Positions 45,059 to 53,585 of a DNA stretch of 64,000 bases are shown piece by piece (position 1 is the first letter of the stretch; every line of letters begins with the position of its first letter). Made by a program: the position numbers and the translations under genes. The DNA is from Sphingobium sp. HWE2-09 (GTDB lineage Bacteria > Pseudomonadota > Alphaproteobacteria > Sphingomonadales > Sphingomonadaceae): NCBI RefSeq assembly GCF_035989265.1, contig NZ_JAYKZX010000001.1, positions 818,501 through 882,500 on the forward strand. Direction: 5' to 3'. The notes under the pieces were generated by a model, which saw only the letters and a list, made by a program, of their open reading frames with translations, did not search any database and was not told the origin of the DNA.

Positions 45059-45895
45059 TTACGCCAGTGCCTCGACCGCCGGTTCTTCGACCAGCTTCGC
45101 CAGCCGCGCCGCACTGACATCGTCCAAAGGCGCGAAGAGCAAAAGCCGCTGGCCTGGCGCTTCCTCGATCGCGTAGCTGGTGTGGCGGAACATGATTTCG
45201 CCGACGCCGGGCATATCGGCGATATTGGTATCCTCGAAATGGGCCATGATGTCCGATTCCTGCCAATAGCGGCTGAAAAATTCGGACTGTTCCATCATGT
45301 CGGCGATGATGCCTTCGAACACGTCGGGCTGGGCGGTGCGGCTATAATCCCATTTGAAGCGGGCGATCAGGCGGCGGCACATATCCTGGAATTTGTCCGG
45401 GTCGGCGCGATAGCGCGGGTTGAGCATCAGGATGCGGAACAGGTTGCGTTCCTCGCGCGGCATGGCGCTATAATCGCGAAAGGCGCGGGCGACGAGCCGG
45501 TTCCAGCCGATCACCGTCCAATCCTCCACGATCACCAGCGCCGGGATCGATAGCGCATCCATCAGATGCTGCGTGCCCGCATGGATCGTCTCGTCCGGGC
45601 GGCGCGCCAGTGGCGGCGGGCGATGCTGGGCCAAGGCGAAGAGAAATTCGCGCTCATTGGGGTTGAGCCGCAGGGTTCGGCTCAGCCGTTCCAGCATCGG
45701 CGCGGATAGCTGCACCTCCCGCCCCTGTTCGAACCAGGTGTACCAAGTGACGCTCATCCCCGCGAGGGTCGCCACCTCTTCGCGCCGAAGTCCGCGCGTG
45801 CGGCGGCGTTCGCCAGGCGGCAGGCCGACTTCCGACGGGGCCAGCTTCGCCCGCGCGGCTTTCAGGAACCGCGACAATTCTTCCCGTTGTGCCAT
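45059..45895 (-). CDS. XRE-family regulator with MmyB-like ligand domain
   Basis: A 278-residue regulator with an N-terminal helix-turn-helix (RTRGLRREEVATLAGMSVTWYTWFEQGR) and the MmyB-type C-terminal PAS-like domain (ALVIVEDWTVIGWNRLVARAF, RNLFRILMLNPRYR). Such proteins often control adjacent catabolic genes and may bind a fatty or small acid. It is divergent from the beta-keto-acid cleavage operon. The symmetric box TTACTCGTAA at 45907-45916, 11 bases before its ATG, is a plausible operator for both directions. Confidence 0.87.
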   Translation of the reverse strand: MAQREELSRFLKAARAKLAPSEVGLPPGERRRTRGLRREEVATLAGMSVTWYTWFEQGREVQLSAPMLERLSRTLRLNPNEREFLFALAQHRPPPLARRPDETIHAGTQHLMDALSIPALVIVEDWTVIGWNRLVARAFRDYSAMPREERNLFRILMLNPRYRADPDKFQDMCRRLIARFKWDYSRTAQPDVFEGIIADMMEQSEFFSRYWQESDIMAHFEDTNIADMPGVGEIMFRHTSYAIEEAPGQRLLLFAPLDDVSAARLAKLVEEPAVEALA

Positions 45896-46014
45896 GCCTT
45901 ATCCAGTTACTCGTAATGATGGGACATCCACCGGCCTTCTTGCGGGCCGTTGCCTCTGCAAGACCTGTGATCCTGCGATCGGCAGCATAGCCGAGACTAC
46001 ACAGGAGAGTAAGA

Positions 46015-46890
46015 TTGGCTGGCAAGCTATTTGTGACATGCGCGGTAACGGGAAGTTCGCCGATGCCCACGCACCCCAATTTCCCCTTCCGCCCCGATCA
46101 TGTCGCCGCCGAAGCGCTGGCCGCTGCCGAAGCGGGCGCGGCGATCATCCATCTGCATGTGCGCGATCGTGAAACCGGCGATCCGTCGCAATCGCTGGAG
46201 GATTATCGCGAAGTCGTCGGCCTCATTCGGGCGAAGAATAACGAAGTCATCCTGAACGTCACCACCGGGCCGGGCTGCACCTGGATGCAGGGGGACGAAG
46301 ACCCCGCCGTCTGCGGCCCCGGGACTTTGATGTTCACGGCCGAACGGCGGCTGGAGCATATTCTCGATCTCAAGCCCGATATGTGTACGCTCGACATCTG
46401 CACCATGCAATTGTGGGGCGGGGTGGCGATCAACCTTGACCCCATGATCACCAAGATGGGGCATATGATCCAGGATGCGGGCGTGTTGCCGGAGATCGAA
46501 TGTTTCGAGGCGGGCGATTTCGTCTTTGCCGACGATCTGATGGCCAAGGGCGCGATCCCCAAGGGCGTGCCCTTCACCTTCGTGCTGGGCACCAAATACG
46601 GCCTGCCCGCGACACCCGAAGCGATGCTCTATGCCAAGAACCAGATCCCACGCGGGGCGCAGTTCACCGGCTTTGGCGTCAGCCGCCACAGCTTTCCCAT
46701 GGCGGCGCAGTCCGCGTTGCTGGGCGGCCATATCCGCGTGGGGTTTGAGGATACGATCTATCTGCGGCGCGGCAAACTGGCGGCCGACAATGCCGACCTC
46801 GTGCGCTGGGGCGTCGAGATAGTCGAACGGATCGGCGGCGACATCGCCAGCGCGGGTGAGGCGCGGGCGATGCTGGGCCTGAAACAATAA
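46015..46890 (+). CDS. Beta-keto-acid cleavage enzyme (BKACE)
   Basis: A 291-residue zinc TIM-barrel enzyme of the BKACE family (formerly 3-keto-5-aminohexanoate cleavage). It condenses a beta-keto acid with acetyl-CoA and releases acetoacetate plus the CoA ester of the shortened acid. Zinc ligands His46 and His48 are in IIHLHVRDRETGDPSQ; CAVTGSS and EIECFEAGD are also typical. The start is TTG 46015, supported by CAGGAGAGT eight bases upstream. It heads an operon with two LigD-type dehydrogenases. Beside ligF/ligG and an aroyl-CoA thioesterase, vanilloylacetate is an attractive substrate: the products would be vanilloyl-CoA and acetoacetate, as I recall for VceA of Sphingobium SYK-6. Confidence 0.87.
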   Translation: MAGKLFVTCAVTGSSPMPTHPNFPFRPDHVAAEALAAAEAGAAIIHLHVRDRETGDPSQSLEDYREVVGLIRAKNNEVILNVTTGPGCTWMQGDEDPAVCGPGTLMFTAERRLEHILDLKPDMCTLDICTMQLWGGVAINLDPMITKMGHMIQDAGVLPEIECFEAGDFVFADDLMAKGAIPKGVPFTFVLGTKYGLPATPEAMLYAKNQIPRGAQFTGFGVSRHSFPMAAQSALLGGHIRVGFEDTIYLRRGKLAADNADLVRWGVEIVERIGGDIASAGEARAMLGLKQ

Positions 46891-46904
46891 GGGAGAGGAC
46901 GGAT

Positions 46905-47839
46905 ATGACGCAGACAGCACAGGCGCCCATGGGCGACGTAAGCGGGAAAACCGCCTTCATCACTGGCGGGGCGGACGGCATCGGCTTAGGGATCGCGCGC
47001 GCACTGGTGCGGGCCGGGGCCAATGTGGTGATCGCCGATATTCGCGAGGATGCGCTGGCGCAGGCCAAGGCGGACCTGGCCGCCGACGCGCAGGTGGAAA
47101 TCGTGCAGCTGGACGTGACCGACCGTGCCGCTTTCGTGCGCGCGGCCGATGCGGCGGAGGCCCGGTTCGGCAAGATTCACATGCTGATCGGCAATGCCGG
47201 GGTCGGGGTGCTGGGTCCGGTGCTGGATGCGCGATTCGATGACTGGGACTGGGGGCTTGGCGTCAATCTGGGCGGGGTGATCAATGGACTCGTCACCATA
47301 TTGCCGCGCATCAGGGCGCATGGCGAAGGGGGGCAGATCGTCACCACATCGTCGCAATCGGCGCTGATCCCGATCAACGGATCGGCCATCTATACCGCGG
47401 CCAAGGCGGCGGTGTTGGGTCTGTCCGAAGCGATCCGGGGGAGCTGGCAACGGTCGATATCGGCGTGTCCGCCTTCATGCCGGGACCGGTGCAAAGCAAT
47501 ATCGGCCATAGCAGCCAGTTGCGCCCTGACGCCTTCCGCGAAAATAGCGGTTATCGCCAGCATGAGGCGGCGATGGAGCAGCGGCCCGTCTCGCCGCTTT
47601 GGATGAGCGCTGACGAAGTGGGTGAGCGGGTGCTGGCGGGCATCCGCGCCAATGATCTCTATATCCTGACCCATCCCGAATTTGCGGACGGTATGCGGAC
47701 GCGGTTCGATGCGATCCTGGCATCGATGCCCGATGAGCGGATCAACCAGGAACGGGCAGGGGCCATCGGCTTTCTACTGTCCAACCCGGTGTTCGACGAT
47801 CAACTGGCCCGGCGCACGGCGCAGGAGCCGGTGGCATGA
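46905..47839 (+). pseudogene. LigD-type short-chain dehydrogenase with a one-base frameshift
   Basis: The gene encodes an SDR related to SYK-6 C-alpha dehydrogenases (LigD/L/N/O): FITGGADGIGLGIA, LDVTDRAAF, FDDWDWGLGVNLGGVINGLVT, SSQSALIPINGSAIYTAAKAAVLGLSEA. After EAIRG the frame breaks; the family C-terminus (VSAFMPGPVQSNI, NDLYILTHPEF) continues in another frame to 47839. One extra G in the G5 run at 47437-47441 restores a 311-residue protein whose stop overlaps the next gene by ATGA, which strongly suggests that the ancestral gene was intact. As written it would end at 47606 with a false tail. Confidence 0.82.
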
Positions 47840-48729
47840 CGCAGGTCGCGGGGCGCACCGCCTTCATCACCGGGGGCGGATCGGGCGTGGCGCTGGGGCA
47901 GGCGAAGGTGTTTGCGCAGGCCGGGTGCAAGGTCGCGATCGCCGACATCAGGCAGGATCATCTGGACGAGGCGATGGCCTGGTTCGACGGACGCGGGCAT
48001 GAGGTGATGGCGGTGAAGCTGGATATCACCGACCGCGATGCCTATGCCCGCGCCGCCGACGATGTGGAGGCGCAGCTGGGGCCGGTCGAACTGCTGTTCA
48101 ACACGGCGGGCGTATCGATCTTCGGGCCGCTGCAAAATGCGACCTATGATGATTGGGACTGGCAGCTGGACGTCAATCTGCGCGGCGTCATCAACGGTAT
48201 TCAGACTTTCGTGCCGCGGATGATCGAACGGGGCAATGGCGGGCATATCGTCAATACCGCGTCGATGTCCGCCTTCGTCGCACTCAAGGGGACGGGCATT
48301 TACTGCACGTCCAAGATGGCGATCCGGGGGCTTACGGAATGTCTGGCGCTGGACCTGGCCGATCATGGCATCGGCGTGTCGATGCTCTGCCCCGGTGCGG
48401 TCAACAGCAATATCCATGAAGCGGTGCTGACCCGCCCGGCGCATCTCCAGAAGACCGGCTATTATGGCGCGGACCCTGAAAAAATGGCCTATCTGAAGCA
48501 GGTGATCGCGGTCGGCATGGAGCCGGAGGTGCTCGCGCAATATGTGTTGAAGGGCGTCGAGGACGACCAGCTTTATATCCTGCCCTATCCCGAATTTCGA
48601 GGGACGCTGGAAGAGATTCATGATCGCGTCATGGCGGCTGTGGCGCAGCCGGAGGACGACCCCGATTACGAGAAGCGCGTCGCTTATGGCGTGCCGGGCG
48701 GAGAGAAGCGGGAGACGGTCGAGAGCTGA
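47836..48729 (+). CDS. LigD/LigL-type C-alpha dehydrogenase (SDR)
   Basis: A 297-residue NAD-dependent SDR of the family that oxidises the benzylic alcohol of arylglycerol-beta-aryl ethers to the ketone required by the etherases. Motifs: FITGGGSGVALGQAK (NAD binding), NTAGVSIFGP, TYDDWDWQLDVNLRGVINGIQTFVPRM, catalytic Tyr-Lys in GIYCTSKMA, and the LigD-like C-terminal half (VEDDQLYILPYPEFRGTLEEIHDRVMAAV). SYK-6 carries four such enzymes with different stereopreferences (LigD, O for one alpha configuration; LigL, N for the other); I cannot say which this matches. It overlaps the broken SDR upstream. Confidence 0.88.
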   Translation: MTQVAGRTAFITGGGSGVALGQAKVFAQAGCKVAIADIRQDHLDEAMAWFDGRGHEVMAVKLDITDRDAYARAADDVEAQLGPVELLFNTAGVSIFGPLQNATYDDWDWQLDVNLRGVINGIQTFVPRMIERGNGGHIVNTASMSAFVALKGTGIYCTSKMAIRGLTECLALDLADHGIGVSMLCPGAVNSNIHEAVLTRPAHLQKTGYYGADPEKMAYLKQVIAVGMEPEVLAQYVLKGVEDDQLYILPYPEFRGTLEEIHDRVMAAVAQPEDDPDYEKRVAYGVPGGEKRETVES

Positions 48730-48901
48730 GCAAGTCTGCGGCCGGGGTTGATGAAGAGGTAAGCCTTAACTTCGCACATTTCCCCCAAGTTTTGACATTT
48801 AAGAACAAAAATTGGAAACTATATTACGTTTCCTTTATGCGCTACTGCGCATCCGGTGTAGTGGAGCATGCCACTGTAGGACAGCTCCGATCATTCTAGT
48901 C

Positions 48902-48967
48902 GTTCCCCGGCGAAGGCCGGGGTCCAGTCCCACGCTCAGAACTGGACCCCGGCCTTCGCCGGGGAAC
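48902..48967. repeat. REP-like perfect palindrome, 27-bp arms
   Basis: Arms 48902-48928 and 48941-48967 (starting GTTCCCCGGCGAAGG) are perfectly complementary around a 12-base loop. The repeat lies just after the minus-strand amidohydrolase stop and faces the plus-strand SDR, so it could end transcription from both sides. The preceding stretch 48770-48835 is AT-rich and unexplained. Confidence 0.8.
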
Positions 48968-48979
48968 AGCGTATGGCTG

Positions 48980-49852
48980 TCAGCCCAGCCCCAGCAGCTT
49001 CACCGCATTGTCCTTCATGATGAGCGGCAGCACTTCTTCGCGGAAGCCCGCTTCGCGCGCGGCGTCGATCCATTTTTCCGGGCGGATGAGCGGCCAATCG
49101 GAGCCGAACAGCATCTTATGTTTAAGCTGCGTATTGGCGTACTGGATCACCTGTTTGGGAAAATATTTGGGTGACCAGCCGGACAGATCCATGAAGACAT
49201 TGTCCTTGTGCAACGCCATCGACAGGCTCTCGTCGGTCCAGGGCCAACTGGGATGGGCGAGGATGATCTTCATGTCGGGAAAGTCGACCGCGACATCGTC
49301 CACCAGGATCGGCTGACCATATTTCAGGCGCACGCCGCCACCGCCGCGCATCCCCGTCCCCATGCCCGAATGGCCGGTGTGGAAGATGGCGGGCAGCTTA
49401 TATTGCGCGATCACTTCGTAGATGGGATAGGCGACCCGGTCGGCCGGGTGGCAATCCTGCATGATGCCGTGGAATTTGAAGCCCTTTACCCCATAATTTT
49501 CGACCAGATCGCGGGCTTCGCGCGCGCCATATTTGCCCTTGCGCGGATCGATCGAGGCGAAGGGGATGACGATGTCGCTGTCGTTGGCGGCAAGTTCCGC
49601 TACCTCGTAATTGCTGATCCGCTTGGCGCCGATGCCGCTCTCGCAATCGACGGTGAACAGGCAGAAGGCGATATTCTGCGCGCGATAATAAGCGATGGTT
49701 TCAGGGATGGTCGGCCGCTTGCGGTCCGCCTTGAAATAGGCCGAGGCGGCGTCGAAATATTTCGCCATCACCGGGTCTTCGGGATCGTGGCACGACACTT
49801 CGGCGTGGACATGCACGTCGATGGCGAGGACTTTGGTGGGATCAACGGGCAT
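48980..49852 (-). CDS. Amidohydrolase-family hydrolase or decarboxylase
   Basis: A 290-residue member of the amidohydrolase_2 family. The metal motif HxH is in AIDVHVHAEV, further ligand histidines are likely in GFKFHG, AIFHTGHSG and ILAHPSWPW, and the metal Asp in MLFGSDWPLIRPEKW. Relatives include aromatic-acid decarboxylases (LigW, gamma-resorcylate) and the amidohydrolase-fold beta-ketoacyl-CoA hydrolases of hydroxycinnamate pathways (CouO type). As the operon holds an acyl-CoA ligase, the second role (cutting an aroylacetyl-CoA to an aromatic acid and acetyl-CoA) fits well. ATG 49852 lies inside the 3' end of the PQQ dehydrogenase gene (11-base overlap). Confidence 0.82.
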   Translation of the reverse strand: MPVDPTKVLAIDVHVHAEVSCHDPEDPVMAKYFDAASAYFKADRKRPTIPETIAYYRAQNIAFCLFTVDCESGIGAKRISNYEVAELAANDSDIVIPFASIDPRKGKYGAREARDLVENYGVKGFKFHGIMQDCHPADRVAYPIYEVIAQYKLPAIFHTGHSGMGTGMRGGGGVRLKYGQPILVDDVAVDFPDMKIILAHPSWPWTDESLSMALHKDNVFMDLSGWSPKYFPKQVIQYANTQLKHKMLFGSDWPLIRPEKWIDAAREAGFREEVLPLIMKDNAVKLLGLG

Positions 49853-51971
49853 TGGGCGTGCTTTCCAGTGTCTTGTCCTCATTGGCGCGGTGGATGACAT
49901 AGGCGCGGATATCCTCGATCTCCTGCGCGGAGAAGATCGAGGCGAAGCTGACCATGCCATTATCCTTCAATGCGCCGTCATGGACGATCATCTGCCAGGT
50001 CGCCTTGTCGTTGAGGGCGGCGCTGCGGCGCAGGTCGGGGACGATGCTGCCGCCCACTGCCGCGTCGCCATGGCAGGTACTGCAATAACGGCCGAAGCGT
50101 GCGCCGCCCGCCGCGATCTGCGCCGCGCTGGCGGTGGAGGGGGGCGGGTCGAGCGGCATGGCGGCCAAGGGCGGGGCGGGGGGCAGGGCGGCCTTGCCGT
50201 CCAGCTTGAACACCAAAAGGCGGCTGATATTGCGGCTGGGGCCGCTCTTGTCGGAGAGGATGCCGGGCGCCAGCGCCCAGACCCCGCCCCAGCCTGCCAT
50301 CACCGCGACATATTGCTGCCCATCCAGTTCATAGCTGATCGGTGCGGCGACGATGCCGGTCTGCGCCGGGAAGGACCAGAGCTTGCGGCCGTCTTTGATG
50401 GCATAGGCGTTGAAGTCGCCGGTCGCCGTCCCCTGAAACACCAGGTCGCCGCCGGTCGCCAGCAGCCCGCCATTCCATGGTCCCTTATAGGAAACGCGCC
50501 ATTTTTCCTTCTGCGCGATGGGATCCCAGGCGATGAGCGCGCCGGTGGTCGCCTTCAATGCCGCATCGCGCACCGCCTTATCGGCGGGCATGGCGGCGGA
50601 CGCGATATCGACGCCGACATTGAAGCCGAGCTTGTTCGCCTTCCAGCCCTTTTCCGGGATGTAAGGGAAGGCGGCGAGGTTGGCGGGGATGAAGACGGTC
50701 CGGCTTTTGGGATCGAAGGCCATCGGGTGCCAGCTATGCGCGCCGGTCGCGCCGGGGGAGCCGATGAAGGGCTTGCCGGTCTTGTAATAGCGCGCCTCCG
50801 GATTTTCGATCGGGCGGCCGGTCGCCATGTCGATGCCACTCGCCCAGTTGACCGGCACGAAATTCTTCGCCGACAGCAGATTTCCGTTGGTGCGATCGAG
50901 GACGTAGAAGAAACCGTTCTTGGGCGCCTGCATCAGCACTTTCTTCTGCTGCCCGCCAATCTCCATGTCGGCCAGCATGATATGCTGAGTGGCGGTGAAG
51001 TCCCAGCTGTCGCCGGGCGTGGTTTGATAATGCCAGGCATATTCGCCGGTCTTGGCGTGGACCGCAACGATCGAGGAGAGGTAGAGATTGTCGCCCTTGC
51101 CGTCCGAGCGATAGGCCTGGTTCCAAGGCGATCCGTTGCCGACGCCGATATAGAGCAGGTCCAGCTCCGGGTCATAGGCCATCGCGTCCCATACGGTGCC
51201 GCCGCCGCCCTGTTTCCACCATTCGCCATACCAGGTGGCGGCGGCTTTCTTGAGATAATCCGGTTCCTTCTCCGTGCCGGGCTGGGCCGGGACGGTGTAG
51301 AATTTCCAGCGTTCCTTGCCGGTGTCGGCATCATAGGCGGCGACATAGCCGCGCGCGCCGAATTCCGCGCCGCCATTGCCGATGACGACCAGTCCGTTCA
51401 CCACGCGCGGCGCGCCTGTGATGGTGTAATTCTTCGTCTGGTCGAGGGTGACGACGCTCCAGACCGGCTTGCCGCTCTTGCGGTCGATCGCGATCAGGCG
51501 GCCATCCAATGTGCCCACGAACAATTTGTCGCCCCAAGCGGCGACGCCGCGATTGACCGCGTCGCAGCAGGCCTTGACCAATGTTTCGCGCGGGACTTCC
51601 GGATCGTAGGACCAGAGCAGCTTGCCGCTGCGCGCGTCATAGGCCTTCACCATGCTCCAGGCGGTCGAGGTGTAGAGGACGCCGTCGATGAACAGCGGCG
51701 TGCTTTCCTGCCCGCGATTGCTGTCCATGTCGGCGAACCAGGCGAGGCCCAACTTGCCGACCGTGTCCTGATTGATCGCGGACAGCGGACTGAAGCGCTG
51801 CTCGTCATAGGTGCGGCCGGTGGAGAGCCATTCAGCGGGCTTGGCCGCGATGATCCGGGCGGCATCGACGCCGCCTGTCGAGGCAGGGGCGGCGGTTTCC
51901 CGGCTCGTCCCCGTGCCACAGGCCGACAGGGCCAAACTCGTTCCCACCAGCAGCGCTATCGCGACCCGCAT
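49842..51971 (-). CDS. PQQ-dependent quinohaemoprotein dehydrogenase with altered active site
   Basis: A 709-residue paralogue of the enzyme at 30156. ATG 51971 follows GAGAGGAAGACA and gives a lipoprotein signal (LLVGTSLALSAC). The vicinal cysteines (ACCDAVNRG), propeller tryptophan repeats and the haem motif CSTCH are present. However, the residue that is Asp in the paralogue (SIVALDAKSG) is His here (SIVAVHAKTG), directly before the conserved GDSWDFTATQ segment. If this is the catalytic base position, activity could be altered or lost. It sits between the acyl-CoA ligase and the amidohydrolase in the TonB-GST operon. Confidence 0.88.
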   Translation of the reverse strand: MRVAIALLVGTSLALSACGTGTSRETAAPASTGGVDAARIIAAKPAEWLSTGRTYDEQRFSPLSAINQDTVGKLGLAWFADMDSNRGQESTPLFIDGVLYTSTAWSMVKAYDARSGKLLWSYDPEVPRETLVKACCDAVNRGVAAWGDKLFVGTLDGRLIAIDRKSGKPVWSVVTLDQTKNYTITGAPRVVNGLVVIGNGGAEFGARGYVAAYDADTGKERWKFYTVPAQPGTEKEPDYLKKAAATWYGEWWKQGGGGTVWDAMAYDPELDLLYIGVGNGSPWNQAYRSDGKGDNLYLSSIVAVHAKTGEYAWHYQTTPGDSWDFTATQHIMLADMEIGGQQKKVLMQAPKNGFFYVLDRTNGNLLSAKNFVPVNWASGIDMATGRPIENPEARYYKTGKPFIGSPGATGAHSWHPMAFDPKSRTVFIPANLAAFPYIPEKGWKANKLGFNVGVDIASAAMPADKAVRDAALKATTGALIAWDPIAQKEKWRVSYKGPWNGGLLATGGDLVFQGTATGDFNAYAIKDGRKLWSFPAQTGIVAAPISYELDGQQYVAVMAGWGGVWALAPGILSDKSGPSRNISRLLVFKLDGKAALPPAPPLAAMPLDPPPSTASAAQIAAGGARFGRYCSTCHGDAAVGGSIVPDLRRSAALNDKATWQMIVHDGALKDNGMVSFASIFSAQEIEDIRAYVIHRANEDKTLESTPNAR

Positions 51972-52021
51972 TGTCTTCCTCTCCATCTTTGGCGCGGATG
52001 TTTTCATCTGTCGCCGCTTGC

Positions 52022-53581
52022 TCAATTCACCATCCGCGCGCCGGTCCAATAGGCGGCGCGCAGGGCTTTCTTGTCCATCTTGCCCGCCGCGGTCCGGGGA
52101 ATGGCGGGGACGAAGGCGACGCTTTTGGGTGCCTTCACCCCGCCCAATCGGGCCTTGGCATGGGCGATGATATCCGTTTCCCCGATATTGTCGGCAACGA
52201 CAATGGCGTGGACCGCTTCGCCCCATTTTTCATGGGGGATGCCGATCACGGCGCATTCGCGCACGGCGGCCAGTTCGGTGACGGCGGCCTCCACTTCGGC
52301 GGAAAACACGTTGAAGCCGCCGGACACGACCATGTCCTTCTTGCGATCGACGATATAGAGATAGCCGTCCGCGTCGCGCCGGGCGATGTCGCCTGTATGG
52401 TGCCAGCCATGGGTGCGGATTTCGGCGGTGGCTTCGGGCATTTCATAATATTCGCGCGACACCAGCACGCCGCGCACCACCAGTTCGCCCGCTTCGCCAT
52501 CGGGGAGGAGGTTGCCGTCTTCGTCCATGATGGCGACCTGCACCGATCGGCTGGGACGCCCGCAACTGGCGAGCCGTTCGGGCCGGTCGCTTGCCGCTGC
52601 GGCGATGGCTTCGGGCGAGAACCAGGTGACGATCATCGGCGATTCCACCTGACCATAGGCCTGGCAGAGGCAGGGGCCGAAAATTTCCACCGCCTGCCGC
52701 AGCTTTTCCGGGGAGACGGGGGAGCCGACCAGCAGGAAAATCTTGAGCGAGGACGTGTCGCTGCCCGCCAGTTCCGGCGCGTCGAGCAGGCTGTAGAGCG
52801 CAGTCGGCGGCATATAGACATGGGTGACGCGGCGGCGCGCGATCGTGTCGAGGACGGCGGCGGCGTCGAAACCGGGCAGGATGACCTGGGTCGCGCCGAT
52901 CGACAGGGTCGCGAGCGCCACCGGGCCGGCCGCATGGGTGATCGGTGCGACGACGAGTGAGACAGGTGTGGGCGTTTTTCCGTCGATCGCCTGCGCCAGC
53001 GTCTCGATCATCGTGCCCCAGCCCAAATTGGTGACGACCACCCCCTTGGACGGACCGGTGGTGCCGCCGGTGGGAAAGAGGCCGACCACGTCGTCGGGCT
53101 TGCCGAAGGGATCGGAAAAGTCCGGCAAGCTGTCACACTCGCTGTCGCAGACGAACCGGTCGAGCGACGGGTCGCCGTCATGGTCGCAGTCGAGGCAGAC
53201 GAAGCGGGTGAGGCCGGGGACGCGGGCCTTGAGCGCCGCGACGTCCGCCGCCTGGCTGCTATGGTAGAAGAGCCAGCCGCAGCGGACATAGGCGAGATAG
53301 GCGGCATTGGCGTCGATCGCGTTACGGCTGTTGACTGGCACCCACTGGCCATTGGCGCGCCAGATGGCGAGCAGGGCGACCATCATCGTCGCGCTGTTGG
53401 GCCCGTAGAGCGCGATCGGCTGCTGATCGCGGAAGCCGCCCGCATAGAGTGCGCAGGCGATCCGCTCCGTCAGCGCCTTCACCGCCGCGAAGCTGAGCGT
53501 CTCGCCGCTTGTCCCGTCGACCAGGCAGGGACGGTCGGGGCCAAGGTCGTGACCCCGGTCGAAATAGTCGATCGCGCGCAT
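52022..53581 (-). CDS. AMP-forming acyl-CoA ligase (aryl or hydroxycinnamate type)
   Basis: A 519-residue class I adenylate-forming enzyme. The P-loop is FPTGGTTGPSKGV, the A5 motif YGQVESP, A7 HTGDIARRDADGYLYIVDRKKDMVVSGG and the A10 lysine in RTAAGKMDKKALR. It would convert an aromatic or aryl-alkanoic acid to its CoA ester with ATP. The sequence is closer to the fatty/aryl acyl-CoA ligase group than to FerA (which is ADP-forming-like). Located four bases after the GST gene and 50 bases before the PQQ dehydrogenase. It could supply feruloyl-CoA-type substrates for FerB, whose own ligase gene is not nearby. Confidence 0.87.
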   Translation of the reverse strand: MRAIDYFDRGHDLGPDRPCLVDGTSGETLSFAAVKALTERIACALYAGGFRDQQPIALYGPNSATMMVALLAIWRANGQWVPVNSRNAIDANAAYLAYVRCGWLFYHSSQAADVAALKARVPGLTRFVCLDCDHDGDPSLDRFVCDSECDSLPDFSDPFGKPDDVVGLFPTGGTTGPSKGVVVTNLGWGTMIETLAQAIDGKTPTPVSLVVAPITHAAGPVALATLSIGATQVILPGFDAAAVLDTIARRRVTHVYMPPTALYSLLDAPELAGSDTSSLKIFLLVGSPVSPEKLRQAVEIFGPCLCQAYGQVESPMIVTWFSPEAIAAAASDRPERLASCGRPSRSVQVAIMDEDGNLLPDGEAGELVVRGVLVSREYYEMPEATAEIRTHGWHHTGDIARRDADGYLYIVDRKKDMVVSGGFNVFSAEVEAAVTELAAVRECAVIGIPHEKWGEAVHAIVVADNIGETDIIAHAKARLGGVKAPKSVAFVPAIPRTAAGKMDKKALRAAYWTGARMVN

Positions 53582-53585
53582 TGCT

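Noticed and set aside
48793..48826. Classical sigma-70 promoter TTGACA/TATATT
   Set aside because: The 22-base spacer is too long for a normal promoter and no gene follows; kept only as a low-interest finding.
38516..48967. CRISPR-like repetition among the palindromic repeats
   Set aside because: Only four dispersed, non-identical units several kilobases apart, without regular spacers or cas genes.
49821..52052. A 743-codon plus-strand frame opposite the second PQQ dehydrogenase
   Set aside because: Antisense shadow of a well-supported gene; no domain motif and no ribosome site.
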